Assembly: GCA_947462335.1 (NCBI GenBank) | Contig: OX381705.1 | Location: forward strand, 44,220,175 to 44,284,174 | DNA length: 64,000 nt | Source of the DNA: Harmothoe impar | Taxonomy: Eukaryota > Annelida > Polychaeta > Phyllodocida > Polynoidae | Direction: 5' to 3' | Shown here: piece after piece, positions 31,158 through 43,219 of the stretch | Numbering within the stretch: position 1 is the first letter of the stretch | How the letters are laid out: every line of letters begins with the position of its first letter | Position numbers and translations under genes: made by a program | Notes under the pieces: generated by a model | The model's database searches: none | What the model was told of the DNA's origin: nothing | What the model saw: only the letters and a program-made list of their open reading frames with translations

Positions 31158-34009
31158 CTACCCTGCTTTAGAGGCCGGGATCCGTTCGCGGCTTGTCCGG
31201 GACCCCGCGCCCGACGCTCCGGGAGGTGTAGACGGGGAGGGTTGGTTGTAATTGCAGTGGGTTGAAGTCAGAGCTATATGTGATATAGTTTAGGGAAATA
31301 ATGTTGTAGGCCTTTAGCTGATGTGAAGACCTATTCTCATTTGGATTAAATAACCAAGGGTTACCCAAAGAGAAATTTTGAGATAGAGCTGTTTTTTTCA
31401 AGTATAAAGTGCACACCTTTAATTACAAACACCAAGACAACAAGGAATAGCAAAACTCTTTTGAAATCAAAGGGAATTCTAAGTTGGGAATTCTGTGGAT
31501 TTTACTCTTCCGCCCAGTCCTATACAAAATATGTTTCACGTTTGAATTCAACTATTTTGAGGTTTTAGAGGAGTGAATGGAATTACCAAGGAAATATGTG
31601 CATGTTTACCGTGTGTCACTTTCAGGTAAACCCGTCTGTCCCCCCTGCTCCCCTTCTGTATTGGTCCAAATTTTGGTTACCCTCCCTTAAACCAGGCACA
31701 AAGTAGTTGGTGGTCAATCCACGCCCACATCCTCCTTAGAAATCTCACGTTGGTGTGAAAACATCTTGTTCGTTCATCCCCAAATTGCTGGGTTCAATTT
31801 CATCAACTTTTTTTTTTCACCCTTGTTTCTTTTACCTGTCACCCAGGCCACAATACGTGTTCATACGTGTGAAAGGAGTGGTGTAGAGGGTAGTACCAGT
31901 ATCACTTTGTCTAAGGTCCTATGGTGGTGCTGGCGTCGTCGGTGGAAGCCACATTCCACAGAGAGCCAGGGTGAATATGGGGGGGGGGGGGGGGTAGGGC
32001 GTGGGTCCAGGGTAGGGCCAGAGGCCGGGGGGTACTTGGGGTAGTGTTCATTGACCCAGATACAGATAGCGGCCGTGGAGAGACCAGGGGTTGGGAGGCA
32101 TGAGGCAGCGGGGAGATAGGGTGGGGCTGGAGGGGGCTATAGTCTATCTCATGTTTCGGGCCAGCCTGCATGTCCCTGTCCTTCTAGTTGAACAGGCTCA
32201 AAACAAGTGATCGCATAGAGACTGACAGGTGCTCCCCTTGTGTTGAGCCTCCCGGGGCCTATCCTTTTGTAGTAACCTGCGCCCCAACCTTGGGCGCACT
32301 TCCCTGCCTTTATTTCTTAACCAATCTAATTAATTCTTTTTTTCCTGCACAGAAGATACTCTTCCCTCGGTGGCTGGGTAATTTTTCTTGGGATTGTAAT
32401 GAGTTAACCTTCCGAAAATAGAACTTTAAAAGTCCATGCAACCTTCTGATGTTTCAAAACAAAGATGGCGGCTGTGAGATCGTGAGGCTGAATTTGGAAA
32501 ACTTCTAGCTCTTGTACCACATTAAATACGATGAATCATGTTTCCATCTTTTGCAAATCGCTAGAGATGGGTATAATGAAGACTCGCTGAGCTTGATTAA
32601 TTCCAGTTTTATCTCAAAGTATATGCACTGATCACTTGTAAACATAGAATTCAGCACTTCCGGTCATCTCGGAGCGCTGGTTTGTCAGTCTAAGCAAATG
32701 GCATAGTGGGGCACCGAGACTCTACCACACAGGTAGAGTCTCGCCGTGACTATGTCCTTCAGCTTTCCCTTTTTTGCAATGTCATGTGATTGATACCCCA
32801 AAATTCTCAAAGATTGCTTTCTATTTGACAAGTACATGTACATGTGGGTTCACTCTAGGTTCACTCTAAATGTGTCACAAGTCATCCAACTAAATGACTC
32901 ATAGGGCTCAATGTCAATGTAAGCCTGTTGGAGCTGTCTCTGAAGTCAGGCTTTGTTGACCTCGTCACTAGCATAGAGACAGAGTATATGCCCACAGAAG
33001 CACGAAGGGGCTACTAGCAGAGGTGAGTTGGGTAGTACAGGTTTGTGGGTGTGGATGTTAGTGGGGTAAAGGGCAAGAATTGGGGGGGGGGGGGTCGTTT
33101 GTGGCTTGGTAGTGGACAGCTGGAAGGCTGTAGGCCGGTTATAGTTCCTAGAAACGACGTCTGAGGGTGCTGACTCACGACGACCAGGCCAGTCATTAAA
33201 CGGTTGCTCAGCGTCCATGACACAGCGAGTTTGTGAGCTGCAGGGGGTTCTTATACGGACCTAGCGCGACAACTACCGTGCCATCATGAAGACAGGAGCA
33301 GGGACAATAGATGGAACTGACATAGACCTCATATCTCATGCTGCCACATATCCTATACATGGAGTAAAAAAGAATGCTATAGACCATTACTTTTATACAT
33401 AGGCAGATGTGAATGAAATATTCTTGGGAAGTGGGGAGAACGCGAGTCAGTAACTCTCTGGGGGGACAAGATGGCAGCCTTCACGGGGTCAACGTGGGAA
33501 AGGGGAGTAGCCTCTATGGGGTAGGTGGGGCAGTTCCAGGGTTCTCCGAGAAACAAACAGAGGAAGAGTAAAATAACGGGTAAAAGTATAAATCCCTCCC
33601 AGTCTGCGCACAAATATACAGCAACACCCTCTACCGGATGTAACGCCACATTCAAGCTTTAAACTCTGGCTTTTTGTTGGATGGTTAACCAGTGAACTTT
33701 AGCGGTTTACTAATGGAACTTAACACTTTATTTCCTCTGCTCATGGAGCTACCCCTGATCTCATCACAAAAACTAAGAACACTAATGAGAACTTATGGCT
33801 GCTTGCCTAAAGTTAGACGTGGGAAATGACCACTCGGCTGCTGTTGGGTGTAAGTTTCTCAACTCAGATTCACTAGAGACAGAGAGAATACGGTGATGTG
33901 AGTCAGAGGAGGAGTCTCCCCACTCTAACCGATGACCGATGAATGAACACATTCCAACAACACATAGATAGAGGGATCAATACAGTTAGTCTGGAGGTTG
34001 TGAGCAAGG
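31158..34009. other. Intron sequence, no gene seen
   Basis: Contains a GC-rich patch at 31170-31250, a G run at about 31979-31994, another at about 33080-33092, and the hairpin at 32715-32743. Open frames here follow homopolymer composition and are not convincing. Confidence 0.45.
32715..32743. other. Perfect 12-bp hairpin
   Basis: CGAGACTCTACC and GGTAGAGTCTCG surround the 5-nt loop ACACA. GCAC and CGTG on the outside could extend the stem after a mismatch or bulge. It may be a structural or protein-binding site; no family recognised. Confidence 0.65.
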
Positions 34010-34440
34010 ACCTCGCAGCGAACGACGTACGGAGGGTTTTTGGTGATTCTGGCTCGTGAGACCCCACTGAACGATATCCTACACGGTGCCAAGCTGGCAC
34101 CGCCGGGGAAATTCCGTAAAAGAAGTTTTTCCAAAATGGCCCCTGGGAAAATGAGGACATTTAGAAAAATGGATATCTCTGCTGTTTGTAGGTCTAGAAT
34201 TTTGATTTCAACACCAAAGGATATGTTTACAAGGTCATCCGTTCATAATCTGTCCATATGAAAGTGATTCAAGGTCAAGGTCAATTTAGAGGTCAAACTT
34301 TCTTTTCCTGTATTTTTCATAAAAATCAACTATATAATGCTAGATATTATTATCAGAGGCATATTGAAGGTCAAATGATTCAAGATCAAGGTCAAGGTCA
34401 AATCAATGATTAAGCTTCCAATTTAGCTATTTTTCATTTG
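34010..34440 (+). repeat. Left terminal inverted repeat with AGGTCA arrays
   Basis: Pairs with about 36180-36687. AGGTCA occurs at 34272, 34278, 34290, about 34368, 34389 and 34395, mostly as TCAAGGTCA, with two more copies just inside at 34521 and 34527. Confidence 0.8.
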
Positions 34441-36133
34441 AATCGCGTGTAGGTCCAATCTATCACATGTCATAATGTCACAGGCTCTTAATATACGGAT
34501 ATAAGAGGTAATATTTCTCAAGGTCAAGGTCATGTAACTGATAAGCTTACTTTTTACCTTACATTTACATGTACATTTGGCTGTGGTATAGTTTTCACAT
34601 GAGCACTTGATCAGCTTTAGAATGTACTGAGGAGCTGGCAGTGTGTTCTTAGGGGTCATAACAGGCATCAGCATTTTATTGACTCTGTCTTTGGCCCAGC
34701 CATACGGCTCAGGATCCATCTTTGGGGGATTAAAATCCAGGCAATTAAGCCAGGTGCTGGCTTGGAAGTGTGCTCTTCGCACATTGAGTTTGAATGCCTT
34801 AAAGGTAGGTGGGAGAGACATCAGCTTCGGGGATGACACTAAACTTGCTCTTCCTGTCTTTCCCTTCCATACTTTGAATCGCAGTGAGGCTAGGTTGTCG
34901 ACATCTGGATGGCCATAGCAGGCTGCCGTGAAGGTTGTTGCTTGCTTTATGATGTCTGGAATGTAGTAGCTACATTCCCCAGTAAGTCCATTTGAGCTCC
35001 TGTTTGGAGAACTTTAACCACCTTGGCCTTCCCAATGCCCCAGCACTGTGCTACAGTGTCACATACTGACAATGAGTGTGCAGTAGGTAGCCTGGGTATT
35101 ATTTGTTTGTGTTTCTGTACGGTAGCTTTAATGTCAACACATTTCCTGTTCTTTGATGTTTCTTCCATGACTATGCAGCAATTTAAGCTATACTTGTTGT
35201 AATAGTAAAGGAGAAGCATGAACACATCAGTGTCATCAGCAATCACTTTGATGTTGCATGCTTCATTCCCATTGGTGATCCATAGAAGTTGCTGAATCAT
35301 TATGATATCAGCTTCCTCGTGTGTGGTGCTCATGTCCCCTCTTTGAATGCAAAGACCATCAGTGAATTCAAAGGGATCACCATTCTGGCCTGTGACAAAG
35401 AGCTCACGCAGATCTGTTTGAAGTTCCTCTTTACGAACCACAATTTCACTCACAATCAATTGAATCAGCTGGACCTTGTTTTGTGAAGAGCAGAGTATGA
35501 CCCTACAAGGAGGTAGCTGCATATTGCAGGAGAGTGATGTCTTCTGCTTGCTTCCGTGCTCCGCCCCCAGCGAGTGGCTGATTTGATGCTGAAGTCAAGG
35601 TATCTATCAAACACAAGGTACACATTGGCCGTCTTCAGTTTCCTCTCGATATATTCAACAATATTGTCAATGTAAGCTTTTACAGTCCCATTTGATGGCC
35701 AGTGCACAACTCACAACATGGCACAACCATCAATGATGATATCTATTGGTTTGGGAATATTCTCTGCAGGAACGTCCACTTTCAGGTTGGTCTTCAATGT
35801 CACCTTATTTGTTGGACTCCACAAATCATCAGTTTCAGTGAACAGGGAGATTGGCACAGCTGCTAATTCATAGGATAGCACACCCTGTAAGTCTAGATCT
35901 CGACCTGAAGCCTGCAGGCCAACAACGTGTGTGTATATGGCATTGCTATAGTAGGTTTTTGGCAAGTTTATTGCAGCACCTGGCTTTGTAGCATGCAATG
36001 TTTTTACACATTTACATTTTGGTAGTGGTTTGTTAAAGCTGTCTGGCCAGCCCTTCACAAATTCAATTAGCATTACCTCTCCCATAGCTACTGAATCGTC
36101 CACATTCACATCATTGACAATCCTTCCTGTCAC
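34423..36133 (-). pseudogene. FEN/XPG-like (PIN-fold) nuclease of a transposon, broken
   Basis: Minus-strand frames 36133-35711, 35707-35465, 35522-34947 and 34839-34423 line up as one protein of roughly 570 residues. Breaks: a TGA after IDGCAML (about 35709-35711), a frame change near 35560, and another near 34960. Motifs in order: IDGCAML (first acidic residue of a PIN-type core), VFDRYLDFSIKSATR, HEEAD (35307-35321), ADDTDVFMLLL (about 35223-35240), then VCDTVAQCWGIGKAKVVKVL. The series acid / EEAD / DTD / CDT....GIGKAK resembles FEN1/XPG nucleases (EAEA, DMD, G-S/C-D...GIG), including the DNA-binding helix after the last aspartate. The usual glycine of GCDT is V here. A cysteine-rich tail (CSCENYTTAKCTCKCK) closes the protein. 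The biochemical activity is inferred. Confidence 0.65.
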
Positions 36134-36179
36134 AACATGTACAATTCATCAAAATCCCATTGGTTACAAGTAAATAATA

Positions 36180-36687
36180 TTATGAAAATAGTATCTAGCA
36201 TTATATACATGTCATTTCTATCAAAAATACCGAAATTGGAGGTTCAATCTTTGATTTGAGCTTAACCTTGATCTTAACCTTGACTTTGACCTTGACCTTA
36301 AATCATTTGACCTTCCATATGCCTCTGATAAAAATATATAGCATTATATACTTGTTATTCAATTGATTCTAATGAAAATATCAGAAAATGAAGTTTGACC
36401 TCTAAATTGACCTTGACCTTGACCTTGAATCACTTTCATATGGACAGATTATAAACGTGTGACCTTGTGAACATATCCTTTGGTGTTAAAATTGCAATCC
36501 TAGACCTACTAACAGCAGAGATAGCCACTTTTCTGAATGCTATCATTTTCCCGGGAGCCATTTTGGAAAAACGTCTTTTACGGAATTTCCCCGGCGGTGC
36601 CAGCTTGGCACCGTGTGGGATATTGTTCAGTGGGGTCTCACGAGCCAGAATCACCAAAAACCCTCCGTACGTCGTTTGCTGCGAGGT
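36180..36687 (-). repeat. Right terminal inverted repeat with AGGTCA arrays
   Basis: Inverse of the left repeat, slightly longer because it holds extra AAGGTCA units. TGACCT copies are at 36287, 36293, about 36308, 36403, 36414, 36420 and 36426. Confidence 0.8.
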
Positions 36688-39145
36688 ACAGGTAGATAGG
36701 CCACTTCTGGCAACTGGACTAAGTTCAGTTGTAATGCCTTAAGAGATCTAGATCATGTACACAATCACACCATCCATAGCGTATTCGAGGTAATAAGCGC
36801 CCCCCCCCTAAATCAGTGCTCCCTCTCCTTTTGGGGCATTTTAAGACTTAGTATAAGAGAGCCACAATTCTCAGCATTCTGGAACCAATTTAACTAAAAA
36901 TGTACTAGAATGCCGTGAACATTATTCTATACGCGTTTACTACGTTGAATACGGTAAGTTATATATACAGAGGACACCTTTCGCTATCATACATTAGTTT
37001 AAGAGGGGGGAAAGGATTTTGTCACACAATAGTATACATAGTGGTACCGGAAATTGTTGGGAACTACTTTCTATCGTCGCTGGTTTGCCGGTGTATATCA
37101 TAAAATATATGTCTACACACATGTCACCAGCAGCTGGTGAAGTCATTACAGAGTAGGGGTCCAACTTATTGTTTTTCTCCAGATCCCTGGCCTGTGTTTG
37201 CCACTTACACAAGCGTATATTAACCTGTAGATGAACTAATTATGGGTATTAGTTATACCTGGAAGAAGGCTATAGGGGCTAGCACGATTTATACGGTAAA
37301 GGAGACCAACTGATTTCGAAAGGAATTTACTCATTGTTTCTTGTAGGCATGCAACATATGCAATATAGAGCTACAGTGCACCAAATGCGACCAAGGGATA
37401 TAAATCGTAGTGCAATAGGACCTGAGATTGTGGGCCAATCATCTCGGTGAAAATCACCTCAGAATTCTTTGGAAACAAATTGTCCAGTAAACGTCTGTTA
37501 GATATTTTGTTAGACTAGTCCTTGGGTATAATCCGACAGAGGACAAAGCCATGCATTATTCAGTCCACACCAAATAACTACTTGGTAGTAAAGATGAGTG
37601 TTGTGAACTTGTGTGGATATTACGGGTAGTTTAAAGTCAGAAAATCCTGTAATGTGGTAGGCCAATAGGACAATTCCCTTCGGACAGTTAGGGCTGGGTT
37701 TGGTGACAGAGGGCGTCAGAACACCTGTTCCCTTACATGCACTGTACTCCCTAGTTTCTCTTCGCTGCCTGACCTGTAAGCACTTTTAGTATAGCAATGA
37801 TCCTCTCCATACCACCTTCAAGCCAAATCCCTCTTTCTATTCTTCTAAACAGCCCCACAGGATAACAGTACATAAAGTAACATAAAGGCCTGAGGTCCCA
37901 TGAACGGGCACGAACAGTTATATCAATGGCAGTGTGCCTATGAGGTTTCAACTTTCAGATTGTAGATCCCAGTCTATAACTATCGGAAGGTCATGCCCGG
38001 CTGGGGATAGCTGCTATTGTATTACATGTACTATGCTACACACACTTGCTGATATCATGCATTACATTGTATATATGTATTTAACTTCCAAATCCTATGA
38101 ATCTAGAGCGGATCTAAAGTGTTCCACATATGGACAGGTTTTTATCTTGACCATGGGAATTGAGACTGTTCCTAACAAGATAGTCCCTAGCCCCTCAATG
38201 AATCAGTGTAATTTAACAGCATCGAAGCTCAAACCTGTCAAAATACAACTGTGCATACACGTTGTAATATTACTGCGGTACAACAATCTTTCTGCATGAA
38301 TATTCGTCGTAGAGGAGATTAAAGGTAGGGGAGTAGGAGGATTGGGAGGGGCCCCTTCTACCTCTGGGTAAGAGGTAACAGGTGTTAGCCATAGAGGGGG
38401 GGGGGGTATACCCTACATACACAACCAGTAGCATCTACACACCCCTCCTACATAGTACACCAGTTGGATGCCCTCCAACGTCAACCAGCCCTGCTCTCAT
38501 TAATACCTGCAACTGGCTGAAGGATGTAAATTCTATAAAGTTCTAAATATCTATGGTGAAAACCATTGAAAAATAAAGTAGGTGTGGATCAGCATAACAA
38601 AACGTACGGGAAGTTCCATTCTCTGCCACTGTCACTGTCCTCCTGACGCTGTATTCTATCACATACATGCCTATACAATGTCATATACCGGTAGATGCCA
38701 ACTACCCTACTCTCTCCACCTCCAACCCTTCCCCTCACCACATCAACAAGTTGACTTTTGCACAAATCAGAAGGTGGCGAGGTGCTCGGCTGGTTGACTA
38801 GGGTGTTATTGTTGCTCTAGGGACAGGGAATGTGGGTATTTATGGAGTTAGGCAGGTTGGATAACTGGATAAATAAACAATGCTGGGGGCGTATGTGTGT
38901 GAGTTCTCCTCTGATCATGGTTGAACATGTACACATAGGGCACATGGGTAGGCACCTATGCCAAGGATGTGATGATGTAGACATTTGTACATTTGCAGTT
39001 TTGATATGGCTGAAAAAATGATCGGAATATCACAACTGTGCATGATGGACTTATGAATACCTGAAGTTTAACTACAAACTGTACAATTGACAAAATCATT
39101 CATAGTTTTAAAATGACCTTTTAAAGTAAGAATGCAAATTTTGTA
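36688..39145. other. Intron sequence, no gene seen
   Basis: C run at about 36802-36808, G run at about 38395-38406. No recognisable frame, repeat or domain. Confidence 0.4.
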
Positions 39146-39402
39146 TCACACCTTTAAATGACCATCTTATGTGCACCTGCTCACTGTCTTTGATATGTGC
39201 CTTGAGGAGATCCAGCTCCATGCCCTCTGGTACTACGTGCATGATGATGTAGTACAATGATGCTGGTGGAGCTGTGAGCATGGAGGTGCTGGGGAGGCTC
39301 TGACTAAGGCTGAACACAAGGCAGTGGGTCCACATTGTCATCGTTCCATTGAGACACCACCCTGCCACTGTGCCCCTCTGTTATTGCACTGAGAGGGTCA
39401 AA
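39146..39402 (-). other. Possible exon-like segment on the minus strand
   Basis: On the minus strand a good acceptor (TGTGTCTACAG) ends at 39403. The following 250 bases keep a frame (within 39368-39108) that reads protein-like near its end (PEGMELDLLKAHIKDSEQVHIRW) before a weak donor-like GTGTGA near 39146. I do not recognise the product. It could be a decayed retrogene fragment or chance. Confidence 0.2.
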
Positions 39403-40140
39403 CCTGTAGACACACAATCAATTGTGCAGCCTTTGGTTTGGTCCTAGGCAGTCTACATACAAAGACTTGCAGTAAGTCTCTTAGACATCGCAAAATTAAA
39501 TCAGCAATTCTACGACAAAATCAATACTATAGACAGCTTACTCGTCATATCCTATAGACTGAGGCTACAATAACAATATTGCCATGAAACTGAGAGAATG
39601 ACCATAGTCCATACTGTATAAAAAGATATTATCAAACTGATTTAAATGGAAGAGCAAGATGTAATAACAGATTCAGGTGCAATGACATGTAAGAGTGGAG
39701 AAACAAGAGAAGAGAAGTAAGTGAATCAATAAGGATAATGAGTAATATGGGAGGAAGGGAGTGGACTCTGTGACTGCAGCCACTGGATAAGAATGTCCCA
39801 TAGTGTGCAGCAGCCACGGCGGAAGTTACAGGAGCCATGCCATACACATCCCACCACAATGCACAAATCTCTCCCACTGCATATCTACAGTAGCGCTGCT
39901 AGCAATAGTAGCCATACATAGAGTGCAGTTGGCAAAAGGTGGCGGCAGGAAGAGGCAGGGTGTTACTACTGTTTACAGGGCTCTCCTGTGGGCGGGTAGG
40001 AGTAGGGGGTATACTAGCAACCAGCGCCAAGAGGGCATACAGGAGGAGCCCTGGAGGGGCAGGGGAGAAGGAGGAGAGGAGGGGTTTGCTGGCAAGGAGG
40101 GGAAGGAGGAGGAGGCAGGGGGCAAGTGGCACAATTTTCC
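39403..40140. other. Intron sequence; purine-rich toward the right
   Basis: From about 40025 to 40125 the strand is rich in GGAGG/AGGGG. No gene seen. Confidence 0.4.
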
Positions 40141-40300
40141 CAGTGAGCGGCCCAGTAGGTGTGGAGATAGCGGCGCCGACACGGGCGCCCCCTATAGTAA
40201 TGGTGTAATGGGCAGGGTGATAGCTGCGGCCGCGTCCCGCCAGAGGGGGTTGGCGGCCCCGCTGCGCCGCCCGCTCCCCCTGGTGGCGATCACGACTAGT
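40141..40300. promoter_or_regulatory. GC-rich block with CTCF-like motifs
   Basis: Three motifs resemble the CTCF core CCASYAGRKGGC. These are CCGCCAGAGGGGG on + (40237-40249), GCCACCAGGGGGAG on - (40274-40287), and AGGGGGCGCC on - (about 40185-40195). They sit in a CpG-rich patch unlike its surroundings. It may be an insulator or a regulatory element of the E-protein gene. Motif calls are by eye. Confidence 0.4.
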
Positions 40301-41709
40301 AAATCACATCCATCAAACCTGGGGCGTCTCCTGGGAGAGGGCCCCACCAGCCCAGTGGTGGTACTACCGTAATACAGGTACTGTTGTACTGGCACTGTAA
40401 TACCCTTAGTGTTGTACTGGCACCGTAAATTCTCACTGCGATGAAATCAACGTAGTAAAAGTCATCGTTTACTATCTCAAGTCACGTTAGTGCACTATCA
40501 GTACCTACGACTATGTATTCTCTTCTCAAACCAGAACCCTTGAATTCCTAGCTGGCACATTTATAATGTCTAATAGCTCCATACTCCTTCCTGGGACTTT
40601 GCTACCCCCTTTACCCCTTCACATGGGATTTACTTACGATAGCCCACCCTAACGTGTCCCTCCCTTAAACCTGCTGACACCCGCACGTTGCTCTCCACCA
40701 ACCAGGATACAAAAACCCCACATTTAAAGACCGCCTCCCACAATAATAAGGTACACCGCCTTCACCAGCTCTCATATAGCATTATTTATGTACCGGTAAG
40801 CAAAACGAGCATCGTACAGTGCCATTATTATCTATAACACAGACATATATAGTACATGTAGTAGAATGTCCCCGCTGCATTGTTTCTACAACAGAGGAAG
40901 ATGCAACAACAAATTTCTTTTGGGATATCAAATCAATGACCTGAGTGAAATGGTAATCCCTATCTCTCAACTCGTAAACCCCGATATCTCTTGGCTTCCT
41001 CTCCTCCCAGGCCCTCTTCTTGCCTCGCCCACCATGCTGACTGGCTATCTCGGCGGCTACCCCTCTCATTGACATGCGGCCACGGTGGTGTCATGAAATC
41101 TATTCGGGACGCTGGCTATCAGTATGAGGTCATAATCGATAAGGATGGGACGCTTAGACCCCACCCACCCCCTCCTTACCCCAAGCCCCTTACCCACCTC
41201 TACCACCGCCATCAAACGTGATTCATCTCGTGGCTCTCGTGTCCGACCTTAGTGAAGGAACTGAACAGTGAAATAAAAGCCCCTTGAAATTGAAAATGGT
41301 TCAGACTGCAATGGTAAAAGGGTATCTAGGAACCATGTATTATGACAAATATATCATTATAGACAAGTAGCAGTTAATCTAATCAAAATGAGAGCATTAA
41401 GGTATATAACTAGCATCTTGTGTAGATGACTCAATCGGAAGACAGTTCTCAATTCTATATGGGCGTTTTCAGTAGTAGTACTCACACCTTACCCTCATCC
41501 CCATTCCCTCGTACAACACATGCAGTTGCTATGTGCATCTTTTTTTTAACCCACACATTGTCTAAAGCAGGGAACGACATGGTCTCCCACTTCTCCTGAT
41601 GACAGCCCCTGTCACGTGTATATCTACTATAGGCCGTAACCTCCTCCACTACACAGAGGCTTACCTGAATCTAGGTACTGAGCTGGTCTGTCTCGGGAAG
41701 CCCAGCTCA
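40301..41709. other. Intron sequence, no gene seen
   Basis: No recognisable frame or repeat. Confidence 0.4.
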
Positions 41710-41718
41710 GAGCAGCTC
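41710..41718. promoter_or_regulatory. GAGCAGCTC motif
   Basis: First of 15 exact GAGCWGCTC near-palindromes; none occurs left of it in the window. Confidence 0.5.
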
Positions 41719-42412
41719 TGTTATGATGGAGATCAGTAAAGACTGGTAGCATTATGTAGATGCCACGGGAAAGTGGAGGGGGGCGATCGGTTCCATGTGA
41801 TATATGTATTTGTCTTGAGGATCCAGTGATGTTTCTGTTGGACCATTCATAATACAACCAGAAATCTTGACCCCGTATTATACGTGTATATTGGAAATAC
41901 ATTACCTGCAATACACGGAGAGCACTGGTTCTTAATTTCAAGACACTTATTACGTGTATGCCTCCCATACATATTATCACCCCAAGGGTTTATGTACTAC
42001 GGTTGTCATTCTTGGTTTCCGGTGTGTTGTCATTGGAAGTAGTCCCGTCACACAGTTCATAATCCCCGCCATATTGAGATGAAGCAGAGTTACCTGCCAG
42101 CTGCTTACCCGGTAGTACCGTCGTCTCGTCATATCTGTATAGATGGATGATCTGAATTTGCCATTTATTAAGCTTAAGGAAACCGTCATATAAATGTCAA
42201 GGGTCATTGAAATCTGAGGATATCTTAACAATATGCAAGATTATAAACATATGCCAAAAAGCATACATCACACCAGTAGCCTCCTAGATGGAACTTAAAA
42301 ATCATTTTTTCAAAGTAAATGGCCAAAGAAGCCCGTTTAGGAAGAGAAAGGTAACCAGAAACAGCTTACGCCTTTCAAAAATGGGAAGGACCAGAGAAGC
42401 CACTGGAAGACG

Positions 42413-42431
42413 GGGGGGGGGGGGGGGGGGG
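42413..42431 (+). repeat. Run of 19 G
   Basis: Homopolymer, likely variable and error-prone in sequencing; can form G-quadruplex structures. Confidence 0.9.
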
Positions 42432-43192
42432 TCACAACAGTATGATAGAGAGAACGGAAGCCACCAAGGGATGGACATAGAGGCCATTAGCAATGCTTGC
42501 CGCCATAGCCAGTAATGTATAAAGAAGTTTAACAGATAACGTTGGGAAAGAAAGAGAAGCTTTAGGCAGAAGCCAGACAGTAAGCTACCCAAGCTCCCTT
42601 GCCCCTCTTCTCCTGACCCAGCCACTACCAGCATCCTTTGTCAACTCCTTGTGCGTGCGGGAGTTGGGGTGGGAGTTAGACAAGTGGGTCATGGTGTGCA
42701 CCATCTATCTGCCCCCCTCCCCGACACGTCGCCATCAGTCTCCGCAAGGGGACGCCACCGCCACCCATAAATCGGCCGGAGCTGGTACCTTGCCGCACCT
42801 ACACGCATTGATCACTGCACATAGGGTACAGACTTTGAGCAAGTGAGGGCAGGAAAGTGAAGGGGTAGTGTGGCTTCGCTACCTCTACCCCAGCACACTA
42901 TTGAAAGCACCGCTCTTCTTTGCCTCATTCTCACTAGCCTGCAGTATGAATGAGGGCCCAAGGGCATACTACCTTGGCACCTTCCTCTCGCTCATTTGAC
43001 ATCCGTCTATATCCCATCCTTCTTTCCTATAATTCTCCAGACTGTGGACATCATTCTCTGCTCCCCTTTTGTGCAAACTGATCCCCGTGCTAGGCTTGCA
43101 GCTTAAGGCTTTAGCCCTACATCCCCCATCAATCTTCTCCCCTTATCCACTGCCCTTCTCTTGTTTCGTCGGTATGTGGTTTTGTCCACCTT

Positions 43193-43219
43193 GAGCTGCT
43201 CCCCCAGATTGAGCTGCTC
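43193..43219. promoter_or_regulatory. Pair of GAGCTGCTC motifs
   Basis: Exact copies at 43193-43201 and 43211-43219, in the same orientation, 18 bp apart. Confidence 0.55.

Larger units (their letters stand above)
34010..36687. mobile_element. 2.7-kb long-TIR transposon with FEN-like nuclease relic
   Basis: The left end ACCTCGCAGCGAACGACGTA is mirrored at the right end (…TACGTCGTTTGCTGCGAGGT). Similarity continues inward for roughly 430-500 bp on each side, through CACGGTGCCAAGCTGGCACCG and arrays of AAGGTCA. The unique middle contains one minus-strand pseudogene (36133-34423). I could not identify a target duplication. Long inverted repeats plus a single element-type gene indicate a DNA transposon. 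The nuclease family is known to me from hypothetical proteins spread through many invertebrate genomes and, less certainly, from Academ-type elements. Confidence 0.75.

Noticed and set aside
31766..32044. Frames ending in long Gly or Pro runs
   Set aside because: They are produced by G/C homopolymers.
34040..34261. Similar open frames in both terminal repeats (ARETPLN..HGAKLAPPGKF)
   Set aside because: They exist because the inverted repeats are copies of each other; I see no start context or domain, so they are better explained as non-coding repeat sequence.
39803..40372. 189-codon frame across a GC-rich block
   Set aside because: Its length follows from high GC (few stop codons); residues are G/E/R/K runs and the opposite strand is open as well.
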